Part shown: positions 22,095 through 30,528 of the stretch, piece after piece
Layout: every line of letters starts with the position of its first letter
Position numbering within the stretch: the stretch's first letter is position 1
Notes under the pieces: model-generated
Seen by the model: the letters and a program-made list of their open reading frames with translations, nothing else
What the model was told of the DNA's origin: nothing
Database searches by the model: none
Program-made: the position numbers and the translations under genes
NCBI GenBank assembly: GCA_963712905.1
Contig: CAVQJU010000002.1
Coordinates: 186,001-250,000 of the forward strand
Source: CAVQJU01 sp963712905
Lineage (GTDB): Bacteria > Acidobacteriota > Vicinamibacteria > Vicinamibacterales > CAVVIG01
Length of the DNA stretch: 64,000 bases
Direction: 5' to 3'

Positions 22095-22952
22095 TCAGGG
22101 CCGCCGGCTTTCGAACCGCAGCGACGAGATCTGCTCGGATACGAGGCCGACGAGAAAGATGATCACGCTCAGCAGGATGAGCAGGACCGAAGAGTTCGTC
22201 ACGTGAGACTGCGTGACGATCGTCCAGATGGCGTAGGCCGCGCCGACGGCGAACGACGCGGCGCTCAGCGGAAGAAACACACGCATGGGGCTGTAGATCG
22301 TGATCACTTTGAGCAGGATGACGAAAAACTGTACTCCGTCTGCGCCGAGCCTGATCTTCGATTCTCCCTGCCGTGCCTCCGCCTCGATCGGCTCGAACCA
22401 CACGCTGTATCCGGCCTTGATGAAGGCCAGCGTCGTCGTGGTCGGGGTGGAGAAGCCGTTCGGCAGCAGGTGCAGGAACTCGAGCAGGTGTTCCCGCCGC
22501 GCCGCCCGGAAGCCCGACGTCAGATCGGGGATGCGCTGGCCGGTGAGATAGCTCGCCAGCCGGTTCAGGATCAGGTTGCCGATCCGCCGCGCCGCCCCCG
22601 CCTGCGTGGCGCTCGATCGGGCGCCGATGACCAGATCATACTCGCCCAGCCGCGCCGCGAGGCGCGCCGCGTCGGCCGGCCGGTGCTGCCCGTCGCCGTC
22701 GGCGATCAGCACGAACGTGCCCGACGCGTTCCTTATACCGGTCTTCACCGCGGCGCCGTTGCCCTTGTTGTAGGGATGCCGGATCACGGTCGCCCCGGCC
22801 CCGGCCGCCCGCGCCGCCGTGTCGTCGCCCGATCCGTCGTCGACGACGATGATCTCCCGCCACGCCGCCGCAAGACGCAGGGCGGCCACGAGCGACGCGA
22901 TGGACGCGCTCTCGTTGTAGGCGGGGATGACCACCGACACCGTGTCCGTCAC
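22095..22952 (-). CDS. GT2 glycosyltransferase with two C-terminal membrane helices
   Basis: A 285-residue enzyme starting at GTG 22952, which overlaps the stop of the GT4 gene (GTGA). The catalytic domain has VSVVIPAYNESASIASLV, EIIVVDDGSGDDTAARA and IADGDGQHRPADAA. Two strongly hydrophobic segments follow (VFLPLSAASFAVGAAYAIWTI and VLLILLSVIIFLVGLVSEQI). This is the layout of undecaprenyl-phosphate sugar transferases such as GtrB/ArnC relatives. It probably loads a sugar onto undecaprenyl phosphate for use outside the membrane. Confidence 0.87.
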   Translation of the reverse strand: MTDTVSVVIPAYNESASIASLVAALRLAAAWREIIVVDDGSGDDTAARAAGAGATVIRHPYNKGNGAAVKTGIRNASGTFVLIADGDGQHRPADAARLAARLGEYDLVIGARSSATQAGAARRIGNLILNRLASYLTGQRIPDLTSGFRAARREHLLEFLHLLPNGFSTPTTTTLAFIKAGYSVWFEPIEAEARQGESKIRLGADGVQFFVILLKVITIYSPMRVFLPLSAASFAVGAAYAIWTIVTQSHVTNSSVLLILLSVIIFLVGLVSEQISSLRFESRRP

Positions 22953-23998
22953 CGGCTGCCGGCCTCGACCAGGCGGTCGATTACGCCGTCCCAGGAAATG
23001 CCGCGCGCGCGCTCGTAGCCAGCCTCGCCAAGGGATCGCGCGAGCCCCGCGCTGCCCGCGACGCGCGACATGGCGCTCGCGAGGGAGTCGGCGTCCGGCG
23101 CGGAGATCAGACCCGTGACGCCATCGTCGACGAACTCGAGGGGACCGCCGGAATCGGTCGTGGTGACAACCGGTTTGCGGGCGAGAAACGCCTCGAGCGT
23201 GATGTAGCCGTAGTCTTCGTCGTACGGCGGAAACACGACGGCGCCGGCGCCGGCGTACAGATCCACGAGGGCCGCCTCGTCGATGGGGCCCGTGAACGTG
23301 ACGCGATCGGCCACGCCCTCGCCGGTCGCGAGGGCTTCGAGCTGCGGCCGCAGGGGGCCGTCGCCCACGATGACGAGCCGCCACGCCGGGTCGATGCGGG
23401 CCATCGCACGAATGATCAAGTCCACGCGCTTCACGGTTTCGAGCCGGCCGACCGACAGGAAGTAGTTTCCGGACGGCCCGGCCTTCAGCTTGCCGGCGAG
23501 CGGCGGCGGATGGTAGAGCGGCTCGGCTTCGAGCCCGTTGTAGTGCGCCAGCCGCGCGGCGGTGTTGCGCGCGTTGCTGAAGATCGCCTTCGACTCGCCG
23601 AGCGCGCCGCCATCGAGCTCCATCAGCCTGGCGCGCAGCCGCACATCGCGCTCCGCGTGCGTAAATTCGCTGTAGGCCGTGCCGCACAGGTCGTAAATCG
23701 CACGGTATTGGTGGAACAGCCAGGTGACCTTGTTGGCATGGCGGACGAAGTACGTCGGGAACTTCGTGGCGACGACGAGATCGATGCGTTCGCCGTTGGA
23801 CTCGCTCAGATCGACCATGCGCCAGGCGGCGGCCTGCGTGAGCAGCTCTTCCTTCGGGTACCACTTGAACGGTACCGACACGCGTTCGGCGCGATAGCCG
23901 CGGCGCCGCAGTTCGCGCACGAGGCCGCGGACGTGCAGCTCGGCGCCGCCGTGCACGAACGGCACCTGCGCCTCGCACACGGCGATCGTTCTGATCAT
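22949..23998 (-). CDS. GT4-family glycosyltransferase
   Basis: A 349-residue retaining transferase of GT-B fold. The N-terminal domain has HGGAELHVRGLVRELRRRG, typical of GT4. The C-terminal donor domain has NYFLSVGRLETVKRVDLIIRA, RLVIVGDGPLRPQLEA, and the EX7E-like segment PYDEDYGYITLEAFLARKPV followed by TTDSGGPLEFV. ATG at 23998 overlaps the ychF stop (ATGA). No membrane segments are visible. Substrate unknown; the context suggests assembly of a cell-surface polysaccharide or glycolipid. Confidence 0.88.
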   Translation of the reverse strand: MIRTIAVCEAQVPFVHGGAELHVRGLVRELRRRGYRAERVSVPFKWYPKEELLTQAAAWRMVDLSESNGERIDLVVATKFPTYFVRHANKVTWLFHQYRAIYDLCGTAYSEFTHAERDVRLRARLMELDGGALGESKAIFSNARNTAARLAHYNGLEAEPLYHPPPLAGKLKAGPSGNYFLSVGRLETVKRVDLIIRAMARIDPAWRLVIVGDGPLRPQLEALATGEGVADRVTFTGPIDEAALVDLYAGAGAVVFPPYDEDYGYITLEAFLARKPVVTTTDSGGPLEFVDDGVTGLISAPDADSLASAMSRVAGSAGLARSLGEAGYERARGISWDGVIDRLVEAGSR

Positions 23999-25089
23999 GT
24001 GGCGAATCGGAAGTTGATGATGTCGCCGTCGAGGACGATGTACTCCTTGCCCTCGAGCCGCACCTCGCCGTGGTCGCGGCACGCCGCCATCGATCCGCGC
24101 GTCGTCAGCGGCTCGTACCCCACGACCTCCGCGCGAATGAACCCGCGCGCGATGTCGCTGTGGATTTCGCCGGCCGCCAGCTGGGCGTTCAGGCCGCGCG
24201 GAATCGACCACGCGCGGCATTCGTCTTCGCCCACGGTGAAGAACGAAATATACCCGAGCAGCTCGTAGCTCGCGCGGATGACGCGGTCGAGCCCGGATTC
24301 CTTCAAGCCGAGGTCCGCCAGGAACGCCGCGGCGTCGGCGGGCTCGAGCTGGGCGATTTCGAGCTCGATCTTCGCGCACACGGCCGCGGCCGCCGTGCCT
24401 GCCCGCGAGAGAAACGGCTTCAGCCCGGCGGCTTCGGCCGCCTGCGCGCTGTTGCCGCCGGCGAGCGACTGCTCGTCCAGGTTGAGCACGATGAGCAGCG
24501 GTTTCGCCGAGAGGAACTGGAAGCCGCGCAGCCGCTTGAGGTCGTCGCCCTGCAGGTCGAGCGCGCGCAGCGGCCGTCCGTCTTCGAGCGCCGCGCGGCA
24601 CTGCGTGACGACGTCGCGTTCGCGCTCGAGATCGGCCGACTTGCCCTTCTTGAGATCTTTCTCGAGCCGCTCGAGCCGGCGTTCGGCCACGCCGAGGTCC
24701 GCCAGGATGAGCTCGTCCTCCATGGCCTGCGCGTCCCGCGCGGGGTCTATCGATCCAGACGGGTGCGGCACGGCCGGATCGGCGAACGCCCGCAGCACGT
24801 GGACGAGCGCGTCGGCGTTCTTGTAGGCGGCGACATCGACCAGCGCCTGCGCGCTGCCGGCCCGGACCGGCGTCGCCAGGTCCGAGAACTCGATCGTGGC
24901 CGGCACGCGTTTCTTGGGGTTGTACATCGCCGTGAGGCGATCGAGGCGCTCGTCCGGCACTTTCGAGATGCCGATCGTGGCTTCGCCCTTCCCGTGGGCC
25001 GCCCGGGCGGCCTCACGAGCGCTGGTCATGAGCTGGAAGAGGGTGGTTTTGCCGGTCTGGCCGAATCCGATGAGCGCCGCACGAAGCAT
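23995..25089 (-). CDS. ychF: YchF/OLA1-family redox-regulated GTPase/ATPase
   Basis: A 364-residue P-loop protein of the Obg-HflX class. The P-loop is GFGQTGKTTLFQLM, which replaces the usual GFPNVGKST. Switch II lies around EFSDLATPV, and the base-specificity segment VLNLDEQ matches the altered NxxE/D of the family, linked to ATP rather than GTP preference. The insert is a coiled coil (RRLERLEKDLKKGKS), and the C-terminal TGS domain reads ISFFTVGEDECRAWSIPRG to NFRFAT. It heads the glycosyltransferase run with four-base overlaps, which is an unusual neighbourhood for this otherwise conserved ribosome-associated protein. Confidence 0.87.
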   Translation of the reverse strand: MLRAALIGFGQTGKTTLFQLMTSAREAARAAHGKGEATIGISKVPDERLDRLTAMYNPKKRVPATIEFSDLATPVRAGSAQALVDVAAYKNADALVHVLRAFADPAVPHPSGSIDPARDAQAMEDELILADLGVAERRLERLEKDLKKGKSADLERERDVVTQCRAALEDGRPLRALDLQGDDLKRLRGFQFLSAKPLLIVLNLDEQSLAGGNSAQAAEAAGLKPFLSRAGTAAAAVCAKIELEIAQLEPADAAAFLADLGLKESGLDRVIRASYELLGYISFFTVGEDECRAWSIPRGLNAQLAAGEIHSDIARGFIRAEVVGYEPLTTRGSMAACRDHGEVRLEGKEYIVLDGDIINFRFAT

Positions 25090-25212
25090 GGAGTTGCCCC
25101 GAATCCTAACACGCTCGAAAGCGGCGTTTCCCCGGTCGTTTCTGGCGTACGACCGATGGGCGATCAGAAGGCGAAAATTTTGTGTATCTTACTGAATCCT
25201 CAGATATTGCGG

Positions 25213-25241
25213 TTGACATCTCTGTGCAGCACTCCTACTAT
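25213..25241 (+). promoter_or_regulatory. sigma-70 type promoter of the dcw cluster
   Basis: TTGACA (25213-25218, perfect -35) and TACTAT (25236-25241, one mismatch to TATAAT) are separated by 17 bases. Transcription would start near 25248, giving a 5' leader of about 32 bases before the mraZ GTG. An AT-rich stretch (GAAAATTTTGTGTATCTTAC) lies just upstream. This is the best-matched promoter I see in the window. Confidence 0.85.
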
Positions 25242-25246
25242 CTTCG

Positions 25247-25271
25247 TGGATTTATTTGGACCAAAGTGGAG
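25247..25271 (+). promoter_or_regulatory. putative MraZ operator, three TGGAN direct repeats
   Basis: TGGAT (25247-25251), TGGAC (25257-25261) and TGGAG (25267-25271) are spaced exactly ten bases apart with five-base spacers. E. coli MraZ is known to bind TGGGN repeats with five-base spacers upstream of its own gene, so the geometry matches and the sequence differs by G to A at the fourth base. The array starts at the expected transcription start, so binding would block the promoter. Confidence 0.75.
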
Positions 25272-25279
25272 TGGTGTCT

Positions 25280-25720
25280 GTGTTCAGGGGCAATGCGCCA
25301 GCTCGGATCGATGACAAGGGGAGGCTCAAGGTTCCGAACGCCTTTCGCACCCTGGTCGAAGGCCAGCACGGTCGTGAGCTGTTCCTCACGAGCCTGACGG
25401 GGGAATCCGTCCGCATTTACCCGATGCCCGTCTGGCTGGACCTCGAACAGAAACTCGCCGCGATGCCCTCCACCCACCCCTCGAAACTCCGTTTTCTCGA
25501 TCGCGTGAACTACTTCGGTTCCGCCGGCGAGCTCGATTCGCAGGGCCGCGTGCTCATTCCCGTCCGTCTTCGCGAAGCCGCCACCATGTCCGGAGACGTC
25601 GACGTCCTCGGGCAATACAACTACCTCGAGGTCTGGAACCACGATCGCTTCCTCGCCCGCATGCAGCGCGAGCCGTTCACCGACGACGACGCGCGCGCCC
25701 TGTCGGAGTTCGGCGTATGA
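25280..25720 (+). CDS. mraZ: transcriptional regulator MraZ
   Basis: A 146-residue protein, first gene of the division and cell-wall cluster. It holds two SpoVT/AbrB-like swapped-hairpin DNA-binding repeats: FRGNAPARIDDKGRLKVPNAFR at the start and NYFGSAGELDSQGRVLIPVRLRE in the second half. I chose GTG at 25280, which gives VFRG, the usual MraZ beginning, and sits 9 bases after GGAG (25267-25270). GTG codons at 25271 and 25274 are alternatives. It probably represses its own operon through the TGGAN repeats. It overlaps rsmH by four bases (ATGA). Confidence 0.93.
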   Translation: MFRGNAPARIDDKGRLKVPNAFRTLVEGQHGRELFLTSLTGESVRIYPMPVWLDLEQKLAAMPSTHPSKLRFLDRVNYFGSAGELDSQGRVLIPVRLREAATMSGDVDVLGQYNYLEVWNHDRFLARMQREPFTDDDARALSEFGV

Positions 25721-26607
25721 CGGCCGTGCACGTCCCCGTCCTGACCGCCGAAGTCCTCCGGCAGCTGCGCCCCGAACCCGGCGGCGTCTTCGTCGATTGT
25801 ACCGTGGGCCTCGGCGGCCACACGCGCGCGCTTCTCGAAGCGGGCGCGACGCGCGTCATCGGCCTCGATCGCGACGAGGAGGCGCTGGCGCAGGCGCGCA
25901 CCACGCTGTCGGCCTTCGCCGATCGCGTCGATCTGATTCACGCTGACTACCGCACGCTCGAGGACGTGCTCGACCGCCGAGGCGTCGAGCACGTCGACGG
26001 CGCGCTGGCCGATCTCGGCGTCTCGTCGATGCAGTTCGACGATCCCGGCCGCGGGTTCAGCTTCCAGCGCGACGAGCCGCTCGACATGCGGATGGATCGC
26101 ACGTCCGACACGACGGCCGCCAGCCTGATTGCCGGCAGCACCGAGCAGGAGCTGGCCGACACGATTTACGCCTACGGCGAAGAGCGCTTCTCGCGCCGCA
26201 TTGCCCGCGCGCTCGTCGCGGCGCGGCGCGAGGCGCCGGTCGACACGACCGGCCGGCTGGCCGCCATCGTCCGGCGGGCCGTCCCCACGCGCGGGTACCA
26301 GCGCATCGATCCGGCGACGCGCACGTTCCAGGCGCTTCGCATCTGGGTGAATCGCGAGCTCGACGGGCTCGATCGTTTTCTCGAGGCCGCCGCGCGGCGG
26401 CTTCGCGTGGGAGCCCGGCTGGTCATCATCACGTTCCATTCACTCGAGGACCGCATCGTCAAACACACGCTGCGGGCGCTGGCACAGGGCCAGAGCGCCG
26501 TGCTGAAGGTGCTGACGAAGAAACCCCTGATGGCGGACGAGGACGAAGTGCGGCGCAACCCGCGCGCGCGAAGCGCGAAGCTGCGCGCGGCGGAGAGGCT
26601 GGCGTAG
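25717..26607 (+). CDS. rsmH: 16S rRNA (cytosine-1402-N4) methyltransferase RsmH
   Basis: SAM-dependent enzyme of 296 residues, normal for the family, that methylates the N4 of C1402 in the ribosomal P site. It begins HVPVLTAEVLRQL, has the SAM-binding VDCTVGLGGHTRALLE, LADLGVSSMQFDDPGRGFSFQRDEPLDMRMD, and the conserved FHSLEDRIVKH. It follows mraZ with a four-base overlap and precedes ftsL by three bases, the standard dcw order. Confidence 0.96.
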   Translation: MTAVHVPVLTAEVLRQLRPEPGGVFVDCTVGLGGHTRALLEAGATRVIGLDRDEEALAQARTTLSAFADRVDLIHADYRTLEDVLDRRGVEHVDGALADLGVSSMQFDDPGRGFSFQRDEPLDMRMDRTSDTTAASLIAGSTEQELADTIYAYGEERFSRRIARALVAARREAPVDTTGRLAAIVRRAVPTRGYQRIDPATRTFQALRIWVNRELDGLDRFLEAAARRLRVGARLVIITFHSLEDRIVKHTLRALAQGQSAVLKVLTKKPLMADEDEVRRNPRARSAKLRAAERLA

Positions 26608-26610
26608 ACC

Positions 26611-27000
26611 ATGGCCGAACCCTTCGAGTACGCGATCAAGAAAGACGTCCGGAACAACGCCATCGTCCGGGAAGTGGACGAGGCGCGCCAGCGCGATCTG
26701 TGGAAATCCGCCGGCGTCGCCGCGCTGTTCGTGCTGGCGCTCCTGTTCTCGGCGTGGCAGCACTTCGAGCTGCTGCAGCACGGGTACCGGGTCGAGGAGA
26801 TGCAGCGGGAGAAGAGCGCGGAAGAAGAGCTCACCCGCAGGCTGCGCCTCGAAATCGAGACGCTTCGTTCGCCCAAGCGCATCGAGTCGCTCGCGACCGG
26901 CCAGCTCCACCTCGTCGTGCCCGCGCGTGACGAGGCGATCGTGATCGAACGCGTCGTGAAACCCGAAGCCCCGCCCAAGTCGATCGTCGCGCAGCGGTGA
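26611..27000 (+). CDS. ftsL: cell division protein FtsL-like
   Basis: A 129-residue bitopic protein: a short cytoplasmic part, one membrane helix around residues 33-50 (AGVAALFVLALLFSAWQHFEL), then a periplasmic coiled coil (VEEMQREKSAEEELTRRLRLEIETLRSPKRI), the layout of FtsL. Primary sequence conservation is low in this family, so the call rests mainly on this topology and on its place between rsmH and ftsI. It overlaps ftsI by four bases (GTGA). Confidence 0.85.
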   Translation: MAEPFEYAIKKDVRNNAIVREVDEARQRDLWKSAGVAALFVLALLFSAWQHFELLQHGYRVEEMQREKSAEEELTRRLRLEIETLRSPKRIESLATGQLHLVVPARDEAIVIERVVKPEAPPKSIVAQR

Positions 27001-29015
27001 GCAACGTGCGAGAACCGGCAACCAAGGACTGGCGAGCGACGCTGCGGCGGCGGACCACCGTGGCCTTCGTCTTCCTCGGCCTGTGGATCGCGGCGATCCA
27101 GATCCGGCTGGTCTACCTGCAGGTGTTCCGCAACGCCGACCTCGTCACCCGGGCCACCCACCAGCAGAGCCGGACGATGGCCGCGGCCGCGAAACGCGGC
27201 GACATCCTCGATCGGAAGGGCCGGGTGCTGGCCACCAGCGTCGACGCGGACTCGGTGATTGCCGTGCCGTCGGCCATCGAGGACCCGGCCGGTGTGGCCA
27301 GGGCGATTTGCCAGGCGCTGGGCGACTGCAAACCCGGCGAGCGGGATTCACTGGCCGGCAAACTCGGCAAGACGCGCGCGTTCGCCTACGTCAAACGCCA
27401 GGTGTCGCCCGAACAGGCCAGGCGCGTGGCCGCCCTGAACCTCGACGGCATCGGCTTCATGAAGGAAGACCGCCGGTTCTACCCGAACAAGGAACTGGCC
27501 GCGCACCTGCTCGGCTACGTGGGACTGGACAACACCGGCCTGAGCGGGCTCGAGTCCACCTACGACGCGCAGATCAGCGGCAAGCCCGGCACGCTGCTCG
27601 TGCAGACCGACGCCCGGCGCCACGCGTTCAGCCGGTTCGAGCGCCCGCCGACCACGGGCTCGACCATCGAGCTGACGATCGACGAGTACCTGCAGCACGT
27701 GGCCGAGCGCGAGCTCGACGCGGGCATCGCCGAGAACCGCGCGAGCGGCGGGACGGCGATCGTCATGGATCCGCACACGGGCGAGATCCTGGCGATGGCG
27801 AACGCGCCGACGTTCAACCCGAACGTCTACCGCGAGTTCGACGAGGCCGCACGGCGCAACCGCGCCGTGCAGGATCTCTACGAGCCCGGCTCGACCTTCA
27901 AGGTCGTCACGGCGTCGGCGGCCATCGAAGAGAAGGTGATGCCGATCACCACGCTGATCGACACCAACCCCGGCCTGATCCGGATCGACCGGACGCGCGT
28001 CGTCCGGGACGTGACGAATCACGGCGTCCTGTCCTTCGAAGACGTCATCGTCGAGTCGAGCAATGTGGGGGCGATCAAGATCGGGTTCAGGATCGGATCG
28101 GAGCGGCTGAGCGAGTACGTCCAGCGATTCGGCTTCGGCCGATCGGTGTCGCGGGACTTTCCCGGCGAGAACGCCGGCATCGTGTGGCGCGCCGACAAGT
28201 GGACCGAGAGCGCGCTCGCGTCGGTGTCGATGGGATATCAGATCGGCGTCACGCCGCTGCAGATGGCCGCGGCCATCAGTTCGGTCGCCAACGGCGGCGA
28301 GTACGTCGAGCCCCGCGTCGTCCGCGCGGTCTACCGGGACAACCGGCGGTTCGAAATCAAGCCGAACGTGGTGCGACGCACGATCACCGCGGACACGGCA
28401 GCCGTCCTCACGTCGATCATGGAGGGCGTCGTCGAACGCGGCACGGCGAAGCCGGCGCGCATTCCCGGGTACACGATCGCGGGGAAGACGGGAACCGCGG
28501 CCAAGCTCGTCAACCGCGTCTACTCGAAGAGCGACTACAACGGGTCGTTTGTCGGGTTCATCCCCTCGCGCAATCCGGTCGTCACGATCCTCGTCGTCCT
28601 CGACTCGCCGCACGGCCCGCACGGCTATTACGGCGGCAACGTGTCGGCGCCAATCTTCAGGCGCATCGCCGAGGAGACGCTCCGCTACCTCGGGGTGGGG
28701 CCGACGATCAACCCCGAGCCGCCCGTACTCGTGGCCGGCAACGGGGCGGTCGACGTCTCGGGTCCGTCGGAAGCGCCCCCTCAAATCACCGTCGTCAGGA
28801 GTGGGCCTCCGGGAACGATGCCGGACTTGCAGGGCCTCAGCGCGCGCGATGCGCTGCGCCGGCTGGTCCAGCTGGGCCTGACGGCACGAGTCCAGGGCAA
28901 CGGCTTCGTCGTCGCGCAGGATCCGCCGGCGGGGACGGCGCTCGAGACCGTCGCCCAAGGCCGCCTGACCCTCGACCGCCAGCAAGTGGCTCGTAACGAC
29001 CGGGCGCAGCCATGA
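26997..29015 (+). CDS. ftsI: division-specific penicillin-binding protein with PASTA domain (FtsI/SpoVD type)
   Basis: Septal peptidoglycan transpeptidase of 672 residues. One N-terminal membrane helix (TVAFVFLGLWIAAIQI) precedes the pedestal domain (RGDILDRKGRVLATS) and then the transpeptidase with SxxK at S299-TFK302, SxN at S354-S-N356 and KTG at 497-499. A C-terminal PASTA-like domain (about 600-660: GTMPDLQGLSARDALRRL... VVAQDPPAGT) is typical of Gram-positive SpoVD/PBP2x but also found in some Gram-negative phyla. GTG at 26997. It probably partners FtsW encoded 5.6 kb downstream. Confidence 0.94.
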   Translation: MSNVREPATKDWRATLRRRTTVAFVFLGLWIAAIQIRLVYLQVFRNADLVTRATHQQSRTMAAAAKRGDILDRKGRVLATSVDADSVIAVPSAIEDPAGVARAICQALGDCKPGERDSLAGKLGKTRAFAYVKRQVSPEQARRVAALNLDGIGFMKEDRRFYPNKELAAHLLGYVGLDNTGLSGLESTYDAQISGKPGTLLVQTDARRHAFSRFERPPTTGSTIELTIDEYLQHVAERELDAGIAENRASGGTAIVMDPHTGEILAMANAPTFNPNVYREFDEAARRNRAVQDLYEPGSTFKVVTASAAIEEKVMPITTLIDTNPGLIRIDRTRVVRDVTNHGVLSFEDVIVESSNVGAIKIGFRIGSERLSEYVQRFGFGRSVSRDFPGENAGIVWRADKWTESALASVSMGYQIGVTPLQMAAAISSVANGGEYVEPRVVRAVYRDNRRFEIKPNVVRRTITADTAAVLTSIMEGVVERGTAKPARIPGYTIAGKTGTAAKLVNRVYSKSDYNGSFVGFIPSRNPVVTILVVLDSPHGPHGYYGGNVSAPIFRRIAEETLRYLGVGPTINPEPPVLVAGNGAVDVSGPSEAPPQITVVRSGPPGTMPDLQGLSARDALRRLVQLGLTARVQGNGFVVAQDPPAGTALETVAQGRLTLDRQQVARNDRAQP

Positions 29016-30520
29016 CCTGGAACGATCTGCGCGACACGCTCGTCGGACGCGGCCTGATCGAGGCGGCGGGTTCCCGCGGCACATCGGACGCGGCGGTCAC
29101 GGGCATTGCCTACGACTCCCGAACCGTCGCGGCGGGCCAGGTGTTCGTCGCGCTCAGAGGCGTGCACGCCGACGGCTCGGCATTCGTGCGTCAGGCGATT
29201 CAGCGCGGTGCCGCCGCCGTCGTGTCCGAGCGTCCGGCTCCGGCGGACGCCGCGACGCCGTGGGCGCAGGTTTCGGACGCCCGCCTGGCGATGGCCGTGC
29301 TCGCGGCGGCGTACGAACGCCACCCGAGTGAGGAGATGCGCGTCATCGGCATCACCGGCACCAACGGCAAGACGACCACCGGGTATGTGCTCGCGTCGAT
29401 CTTCGAGGCAGCGGGGGTCCGCTGCGGCGTGCTGGGAACGGTCGCCTACCGGATCGGCGACGAGGTTCGCGAGTCCACGAGGACGACGCCCGAAGCCCCG
29501 GACGTCCAGAAGCTGCTGCGCGAGATGGTCGATCGCGGGTGCGGCGCCTGCGTGATGGAGGTGTCGTCCCACGCGCTGTCCCTCCGGCGCGTGGACGGGA
29601 CGAGGTTCGCGGCGGGCGTGTTCACGAACCTGACCCGCGATCATCTGGATTTCCACGTGGACATGGAGGCCTACTTCCAGGCCAAGCGGCGGCTGTTCGA
29701 GATGCTGCCGCCGGGCGCGCCCGGCCTCATCAACGCCGACGATCCGAAAGGCGCGGCGCTTGTGGAGATGGCGGGACGGCCCGTCACGTACGCGATCCAT
29801 CGTCCGGCGGACATCACGCCCGGACCGCTGTCGTTCGGGCTCGAGGGGCTGACGTTCGACGTGCGGACACCGCGCGGCACGCTCCGCGTGCGATCGAAGC
29901 TGGTCGGCCGGCCGAACGTCTACAACATCCTGGCGGCGATCTCCGCGGCGGTCGCGCTCGACCTCCCGTTCGACGCCATCGAACAGGGCATCCAGGCGCT
30001 CTCGGGCGTCCGCGGCCGCTTCGAGCTGGTCTCCGGTCCGGCCGACGAAGTCACGGTTGTCGTCGACTACGCGCACACGGACGACGCGCTGCGAAACCTG
30101 CTGGAGACCGCGCGTCCGCTGGCGCGCGGCCGGCTCATCACGGTGTTCGGCTGCGGCGGCGACCGCGACCGCACGAAGCGGCCGCTGATGGGCGCCGTCG
30201 CGGGCCGCCTGAGCGATCTGATCGTCATCACGTCCGACAACCCGCGCGGCGAGGACCCGGATCGCATCATCGAGGAAATTCGGCGCGGCATCACGCCGGA
30301 TACGCGGCGTGACAGCGCGCAGGGGCTCCTGGCGATCGCCGATCGGCGGGCCGCCATCGTGAAGGCTATCGGGCTGGCCCGGCCCGGGGATCTCGTGCTG
30401 CTCGCCGGCAAGGGCCACGAGCAGTACCAGGTGATCGGGGACGAGCAGCTGCCGTTTGACGACGCCGCCGTCGCGCGCGAAGCGCTGGCGCGGCGGCGAA
30501 CGAACTCGGGCGTGTTGTAG
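29012..30520 (+). CDS. murE: UDP-MurNAc-tripeptide synthetase MurE (meso-DAP type)
   Basis: ATP-dependent ligase of 502 residues adding the third amino acid to UDP-MurNAc-L-Ala-D-Glu. The ATP loop is ITGTNGKTTTGYV (about 114-126), followed by EVSSHALSLRRV and NLTRDHLDFHVDMEAYF (with the carbamylated-Lys region AKRRLF). The substrate motif reads SDNPRGEDP; the DNPR form is the signature of meso-diaminopimelate-adding MurE, so the peptidoglycan is likely DAP type. It overlaps ftsI by four bases and precedes murF by eight. Confidence 0.96.
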   Translation: MTWNDLRDTLVGRGLIEAAGSRGTSDAAVTGIAYDSRTVAAGQVFVALRGVHADGSAFVRQAIQRGAAAVVSERPAPADAATPWAQVSDARLAMAVLAAAYERHPSEEMRVIGITGTNGKTTTGYVLASIFEAAGVRCGVLGTVAYRIGDEVRESTRTTPEAPDVQKLLREMVDRGCGACVMEVSSHALSLRRVDGTRFAAGVFTNLTRDHLDFHVDMEAYFQAKRRLFEMLPPGAPGLINADDPKGAALVEMAGRPVTYAIHRPADITPGPLSFGLEGLTFDVRTPRGTLRVRSKLVGRPNVYNILAAISAAVALDLPFDAIEQGIQALSGVRGRFELVSGPADEVTVVVDYAHTDDALRNLLETARPLARGRLITVFGCGGDRDRTKRPLMGAVAGRLSDLIVITSDNPRGEDPDRIIEEIRRGITPDTRRDSAQGLLAIADRRAAIVKAIGLARPGDLVLLAGKGHEQYQVIGDEQLPFDDAAVAREALARRRTNSGVL

Positions 30521-30528
30521 GCCGCGCC

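Noticed and set aside
27348..30418. Long open minus-strand frames opposite ftsI and murE
   Set aside because: Same explanation: they mirror intact essential genes, have no ribosome site and no recognisable motifs.
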